Part shown: positions 60,561 through 64,000 of the stretch, piece by piece
How the letters are laid out: the number at the start of each line of letters is the position of its first letter
Numbering within the stretch: position 1 is the first letter of the stretch
Assembly: GCA_964620125.1 (NCBI GenBank)
Contig: CAZUGQ010000010.1
Span: forward strand, 17,684 to 81,683
Direction: 5' to 3'
Length of the DNA stretch: 64,000 bases
Origin: OLB6 sp964620125
GTDB lineage: Bacteria; Bacteroidota; Ignavibacteria; Kapaibacteriales; Kapaibacteriaceae
Made by a program: the position numbers and the translations under genes
Notes under the pieces: model-generated
Seen by the model: only the letters and a program-made list of their open reading frames with translations
What the model was told of the DNA's origin: nothing
Database searches by the model: none

Positions 60561-61265
60561 TTACGAGAGTTGTTCACGGAACCGGTAGCCCACGCCTTTC
60601 ACGGTTTCGATCCAACCGGAGTACGGACCCAACTTTTCGCGAATCTTGGAGATGTGCACGTCAACCGTTCTGTCTATCACGTAAACAGTTTCACCCCAAA
60701 TACGGCGCAACAGTGCATCTCTCGTAAACACCTTACCACTATTTGCTGCAAGGAAGGCAAGGAGTTCAAATTCTTTCTTCGGAAAGAAGGTTTCCTTACC
60801 ATCAATACGTATGGTGTAGTTCTGTCTGTTGATTTCTAGTGCGCCGATGCGCAAGATTTCCGGAGCAGCTATCGTTTCCGTGCGTACGGTTTCTGTTCCA
60901 CGCCGAAGTATCGTCTTCACCCGTGCAATCAAGACACGCGGGCTAATTGGCTTCTGAATGTAATCGTCGGCACCAAGTTCCAGTCCCAGGATCTGATCTA
61001 TCTCTCCTGACTTTGCGGTGAGGAACATGATAGCTACGGATGCTGTTCCTGAATTCTGCCGCAGGGTTCTGCATACCTCAAAGCCATCCATGCCCGGCAT
61101 CATGATGTCGAGTATCACAAGGTCGGGCTTAACGGCCGAAGCAAGCTCAACAGCTTGGTTGCCATTGGAGGCAGTGGAGACCTTGTAGCCCTCCTTGCCA
61201 AGGTTGTACGAAATCAGGTCTACAATGTCCTGCTCATCGTCAACCACGAGTATCTTTTTATCCAT
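60561..61265 (-). CDS. Response regulator, OmpR/PhoB family
   Basis: This 234-residue regulator has a receiver domain with the phosphorylated Asp at residue 53 ('DLVILDIMMPGMDG'), the acidic pair DD near residue 10 and the conserved Lys in 'DDYIQKPISPRVLIARVKTI'. The C-terminal winged helix has 'KKEFELLAFLAANSGKVFTR' and 'VDVHISKIREKLG'. I used ATG 61265 ('MDKKILVVDDEQD'); a frame extension to 61388 would add 41 unrelated residues. It is the first gene of the pair with the PhoR-like kinase. Direct control of pst is likely by analogy but not shown. Confidence 0.9.
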   Translation of the reverse strand: MDKKILVVDDEQDIVDLISYNLGKEGYKVSTASNGNQAVELASAVKPDLVILDIMMPGMDGFEVCRTLRQNSGTASVAIMFLTAKSGEIDQILGLELGADDYIQKPISPRVLIARVKTILRRGTETVRTETIAAPEILRIGALEINRQNYTIRIDGKETFFPKKEFELLAFLAANSGKVFTRDALLRRIWGETVYVIDRTVDVHISKIREKLGPYSGWIETVKGVGYRFREQLS

Positions 61266-61317
61266 GTTGGCCAAGTCTGATGTTACGCAACAATGCCGTT
61301 CGTAAGACGGCGGCAAA

Positions 61318-61339
61318 GCTACCGCAACCATACGGTAGC
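61318..61339. other. Perfect 7-bp hairpin upstream of the response regulator
   Basis: GCTACCG and CGGTAGC flank an 8-nt loop in the divergent region between the PhoB-like gene and the large surface protein. It lies in the likely promoter region and could be an operator. Confidence 0.35.
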
Positions 61340-61408
61340 ACACTGGTAAAAAAACCGTTACATAAACGCTGAAAGGCCGTCTAGACAACGTAATTTATCC
61401 GCCCGTTC

Positions 61409-64000
61409 ATGCATACTTGGCGTTCATACCTTCTAATGGGTCAGGCAGGGGGCTTTGGTGGTGCGCTGTTGCTGGGAATCAGTGCATTCATCACCCTCTC
61501 GGGGGAGGTGTATGCCCAACGTCGGGCGTGGAACTGGTTCTTTGGCCAAGAAGCGGGCTTGAACTTCTCCACAGGATCGCCAGTGGCGCTTGCCGATGGC
61601 AGTCTTAATACTGAAGAAGGCTGCGCTTCCATTTCCGATCCAGCGTCTGGGAAGCTGCTGTTCTACACGGACGGCGTTACCGTGTACAACCAGCTACACC
61701 TTCCGATGCCAAACGGCATGGGGCTCCATGGTGATGAATCCACAAGTCAGAGTGCGTTGATCATTCAATGGCCTGGCAGCACCGACCTCTACGCCATTTT
61801 CACACCGGCACCCGTCACGGCTTCCGACCCCGGTGTGCGCTGCTTTTGCTTGAAGTATTCGCTGGTGGACATGCGCAGAGATGGTGGCTACGGCGATGTG
61901 GTGCTCAAGAATGAGCTTATAGATTCTGACGTCACAGAGCATATTACCGCGGTGCCAGACTGTAATCAAGGGGGCTGGTGGATCATCGTTCGAGGCCGTG
62001 AGTCCACGAATTTTTCGGCTTATCACCTGTCCACAGAGCAGCTCTCTCTTCGGCCCGTCGTATCGTCTACAGTCGGCATGCCCGAGATACGTGACGCAGG
62101 GCAGATGCACGCCTCTCCTAGTGGAAAGTATGTTGTTATCACCTCTCCATCAGGAACCTCGCAACTCTATCGCATTGCTCGATCAACGGGAAAGCTGTAT
62201 AACGGAATCAATCTCTTTGGCAGTGATGTAACAGGCATCCATTATGGGGCTACGTTCTCACGCGACAGCCGGTATCTCTACATTGCCTCGTCTGTTCTAA
62301 ACCCACAACAAGGTGTGGTGATAACACGATTCGATGTAAGCAACGACAAACCTTCGGCAATTCTCGCCTCCAAGTCAACCGTTGGATTCCTACCAGGTTC
62401 AGCCAGTTTTACAGCCATGCAGCTCGGTCCCGACGGTATGATCTACATCGGCCGTTACGGAGAGCGTTTCCTAGCAAGAATTCCGCAACCATCAGCTGTC
62501 ATTCCCACCATCCAGGACACGGCGGTCGCACTGTTCGGACGCTGCAAGTCCGGCCTTCCAAACATCATCAATTGGTACCTGAGTGAACATCCACCAGGTG
62601 ATGTTTCCTGCAAACTCCCTGTTGCATTGGCAGCAGACCAGGATGTATGTGCTGGAAGTCCAGTTCGATTGATTGATGGCAGCCAGGGTTTGATCGATAC
62701 CTGGAGCTGGACAATACCCGGTGCGTCGCCGAATTCTTCTCGTATTCCCTCACCTACTGTGGTGTTCCCGGAACCCGGGGTGTATCAGGCCACTCTTACT
62801 ACATCCAACGTGCATGGTGACGATAGTATTACGATCACCATCACAGTCCACCCGCCTCCTAGCGTCGAGGTCCTTCCAACCGATCCAACATGCCCAAAGA
62901 CACCAGCACGTTTACACGCAACTGGCGCATCAGAGTATCGCTGGTTTCCGGCGGCGGGAATTAGCAATCCCCATATCGCGGACCCGGTGGCAGTTGTTGA
63001 TACAACGACAACCTATGGTGTGATTGGAACTGATGACCGCGGATGCGTTGACACAGCATTCGTTACCATTCAGGTGCGCGACATGTTCGCAAGCGCAAAC
63101 GTAACCGTGTGCCCGGGAGGTGCTGCCCGGCTTGCGGCATTTGGTGCTGACCGATATCGGTGGAGCCCTGAGTTGTCACTCGATGACCCTACTTCTGCAA
63201 CCCCGGTAGCGCAACCTTCAGAGACCACCGAGTATATCGTGGAAATGTCTGCAGGCAACTGTACAAGATTCGATACGGTTGTGGTTTTCGTAGAGCCATC
63301 ATTGCATGTAAGCATTGAAGCGCCATCCGAGGCATGCTCGGGCGACACCATCGTTGTTCGTGCAACGGGGGGTGGCTCAACCTTCGTTTGGACTGGTGAT
63401 GGTGTAGAACCTTCAACCACGAACGAAACTCGAGTACACCTCACCTCGACCACACTCGTGCGAGTTGTTGCATACAGTGGAGCGTGCATGGCTCAGGATT
63501 CCTTGATTATCAATCCAACGTCTGGACCGATTGTGGAGGCAGGCACTGATGTATTGGTATGTGAGGGAGATTCCGTGTTGCTCCAGGCAAGCGGCACAGC
63601 ATCTAACTATGAGTGGCTGCCAGCTCATGGGTTGGTAAACGCCAATGGGCAGATGGCAACCGTAAAGCCATCGGTGACCACTACATACTATGTGTTGGGT
63701 TCAGGTAGTGGCACGTGTACAAGCGTGGACTCTGTTCGTGTTACCGTAACTCCCACCCCCGTCGTTTCAGCTGGACCGATCAAGCGGATTTGCCGAGGAA
63801 ATGCAACACGGCTCAGTGCAACCGGCACGGCGGATGAATATCGGTGGGAACCAACAGCCGGACTTAGTGATGCAACCATCCTTGCACCCATAGCCAGCCC
63901 GGATACCACAACTACATATAGGCTCACAGCAATACAGGATGGCTGTGTGTTTGTTGACAGTACAACGGTGTTCGTGTCTACGCTCGATATCACATCCCCA
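61409..64000 (+). CDS. Large Ig/PKD-repeat surface protein (partial, runs off the window)
   Basis: The frame starts at ATG 61409 and stays open for 864 codons to the last base, so its end is outside the window. A basic N-terminus and hydrophobic core (GALLLGISAFITLSGEVYAQ) form a signal peptide. Residues ~40-390 look like a beta-propeller ('FGQEAGLNFSTGSPVALADG', 'DGVTVYN', 'LGPDGMIYIGRYG'). A PKD-like domain follows, then a chain of ~80-residue Ig-like repeats with the pattern Y-x-W-x-P-x-x-G ... TTTY ... GC/D-x-V-x-V. This layout is typical of gliding-motility-associated, type B T9SS proteins in Bacteroidota. The sorting domain itself is not visible. Confidence 0.85.
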   Translation, partial: MHTWRSYLLMGQAGGFGGALLLGISAFITLSGEVYAQRRAWNWFFGQEAGLNFSTGSPVALADGSLNTEEGCASISDPASGKLLFYTDGVTVYNQLHLPMPNGMGLHGDESTSQSALIIQWPGSTDLYAIFTPAPVTASDPGVRCFCLKYSLVDMRRDGGYGDVVLKNELIDSDVTEHITAVPDCNQGGWWIIVRGRESTNFSAYHLSTEQLSLRPVVSSTVGMPEIRDAGQMHASPSGKYVVITSPSGTSQLYRIARSTGKLYNGINLFGSDVTGIHYGATFSRDSRYLYIASSVLNPQQGVVITRFDVSNDKPSAILASKSTVGFLPGSASFTAMQLGPDGMIYIGRYGERFLARIPQPSAVIPTIQDTAVALFGRCKSGLPNIINWYLSEHPPGDVSCKLPVALAADQDVCAGSPVRLIDGSQGLIDTWSWTIPGASPNSSRIPSPTVVFPEPGVYQATLTTSNVHGDDSITITITVHPPPSVEVLPTDPTCPKTPARLHATGASEYRWFPAAGISNPHIADPVAVVDTTTTYGVIGTDDRGCVDTAFVTIQVRDMFASANVTVCPGGAARLAAFGADRYRWSPELSLDDPTSATPVAQPSETTEYIVEMSAGNCTRFDTVVVFVEPSLHVSIEAPSEACSGDTIVVRATGGGSTFVWTGDGVEPSTTNETRVHLTSTTLVRVVAYSGACMAQDSLIINPTSGPIVEAGTDVLVCEGDSVLLQASGTASNYEWLPAHGLVNANGQMATVKPSVTTTYYVLGSGSGTCTSVDSVRVTVTPTPVVSAGPIKRICRGNATRLSATGTADEYRWEPTAGLSDATILAPIASPDTTTTYRLTAIQDGCVFVDSTTVFVSTLDITSP

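Noticed and set aside
61266..61388. N-terminal extension of the PhoB-like regulator
   Set aside because: The added 41 residues are unlike any receiver domain; the ATG at 61265 begins the canonical KKILVVDDE sequence.
1..64000. Mobile elements, prophage or defence island
   Set aside because: I found no transposase, integrase, phage structural gene, restriction enzyme or terminal inverted repeat. The genes are mostly core metabolism and envelope.

Overview
The window looks like a chromosomal segment of a free-living, Gram-negative member of the Bacteroidota/Chlorobi (FCB) group. A Kapabacteria- or Ignavibacteria-like lineage is my best guess, but this is inference. The reasons are moderate GC, several secreted proteins ending in a type IX secretion (T9SS) C-terminal sorting domain, TAnnTTTG-like -7 promoter elements, a sigma-54 gene, and outer-membrane proteins. 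I see no phage, insertion sequence, CRISPR array or rRNA. There is one tRNA with anticodon CAU.

Layout. 1-5.9 kb: the end of gcvT, then rlpA and a mannose-1-phosphate guanylyltransferase on the minus strand. These are followed by an outer-membrane barrel, the tRNA, and a tightly packed DUF2130/DUF3108/LolA-like operon that closes at a strong bidirectional terminator. 5.9-12.7 kb: a giant secreted beta-helix/Ig protein and an M1 aminopeptidase, both minus. 12.7-19.8 kb, plus strand: crcB, mscS, msrA, copper ATPase, a DUF3109 protein, rpoN and a minimal HTH regulator. 19.8-24.6 kb, minus strand: nadC, ade, nadK, a DUF1844 protein and pfkA. 24.8-31.6 kb, plus strand: the complete pstSCAB-phoU phosphate operon, then rfbA, nhaA and a DUF4286 protein. 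31.6-42.5 kb, minus strand: a 2Fe-2S protein, a second MscS, sanA, thrS, an OmpA-like protein, two cyclophilin genes (one fused to the undecaprenyl pyrophosphate phosphatase UppP) and polA. 42.5-44 kb: terC and an NlpC/P60 lipoprotein. 44-48.8 kb: three secreted or surface proteins. 49.3-51.8 kb: hsp20 and dnaK. 52.3 kb: a 26-copy octamer array before a YdeI-like gene, then an ArsC-type phosphatase/reductase. 53.6-59.4 kb: a membrane protein coupled to a 1599-residue ATPase/beta-propeller chimera. 59.5-61.3 kb: a PhoR/PhoB-like two-component pair that could control the pst operon. From 61.4 kb a large Ig-repeat surface protein runs off the window.

The oddest features concern gene architecture and repeats. 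(i) Two in-frame chimeras carry an export signal in the middle of the chain: UppP-lipobox-cyclophilin and STAND ATPase-signal peptide-BNR-T9SS domain. (ii) A 21-base poly-G tract sits where its length decides whether an upstream ATG with a Shine-Dalgarno sequence joins the downstream surface-protein gene. (iii) The octamer AGGGGGCT (or its complement) occurs at least 22 times in 64 kb by my eye count. The three longest G tracts also run into CT. (iv) An 8-bp array and a 9-bp in-frame repeat share a TTACGGG core. (v) The copper ATPase gene has no ATG, GTG, TTG or CTG codon ahead of its first metal-binding strand. All assignments rest on reading motifs by eye. No database search was possible.
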